From Phorcus lineatus (Eukaryota > Mollusca > Gastropoda > Trochida > Trochidae), in assembly GCA_921293015.1 (NCBI GenBank), contig OV121086.1, positions 34,409,194-34,473,193 on the forward strand: DNA of 64,000 nt, written 5' to 3'. Position 1 is the first letter of the stretch. Each line of letters opens with the position of its first letter. The position numbers and the translations under genes are program-made. Under the pieces are notes generated by a model. It was given only the letters and a program-made list of their open reading frames with translations. It was not told the DNA's origin and did not search any database. Shown here piece after piece: positions 63,989 to 64,000 of the stretch.

Positions 63989-64000
63989 CTGATTACCTTC

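Overview
The window reads as AT-rich, intron-dominated animal DNA. There are no operons, ribosome-binding sites or long ORFs. Two short exons with correct splice sites encode the amino end of a plasma-membrane calcium pump (PMCA), and everything else is non-coding or repeat sequence. A mollusc is my best guess at the source. The reasons are the PMCA sequence style and dispersed elements around 14.48, 5.95 and 48.53 kb that resemble, from memory, repeats common in molluscan genomes. This is an inference and was not tested.

Layout: the PMCA gene lies on the minus strand and runs off the left edge. Bases 1-6490 are intron downstream of the second coding exon. Exon 6491-6685 carries the first transmembrane helix. 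Exon 10217-10420 carries the start codon and the cytosolic N-terminus, preceded by 29 bases of 5' UTR and a good 3' splice site. From there to about 46.46 kb I see no convincing coding exon. At 46.46-47.07 kb there is a strong minus-strand donor site, the most CpG-dense DNA noticed here, and a (TC)13 tract. I infer an untranslated first exon and promoter for PMCA there, which would make intron 1 about 36 kb. From 47.1 to 63.76 kb I see no gene. At the right edge (63766-63988, minus strand) lies one more exon-like ORF of unknown family.

The striking property of the non-coding DNA is how much of it is tandemly repeated. There are at least fifteen independent arrays or duplications with periods from 12 to about 235 bp. 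Some are nearly identical (124-bp unit at 38.8-39.8 kb; 19-bp and 235-bp units at 28.26-29.3 kb). Others are old and decayed (50-bp unit at 3.6-4.1 kb; 90-160-bp units at 10.9, 15.5, 25.5 and 44.3 kb). Added to these are two kinds of foldback element with inverted ends, tRNA-derived SINE heads, a nested short repeat inside an older duplication, a 20-base poly-G tract and a perfect 16-bp hairpin. I found no CRISPR array, rRNA, intact tRNA gene or intact transposase, and no new multi-gene system.
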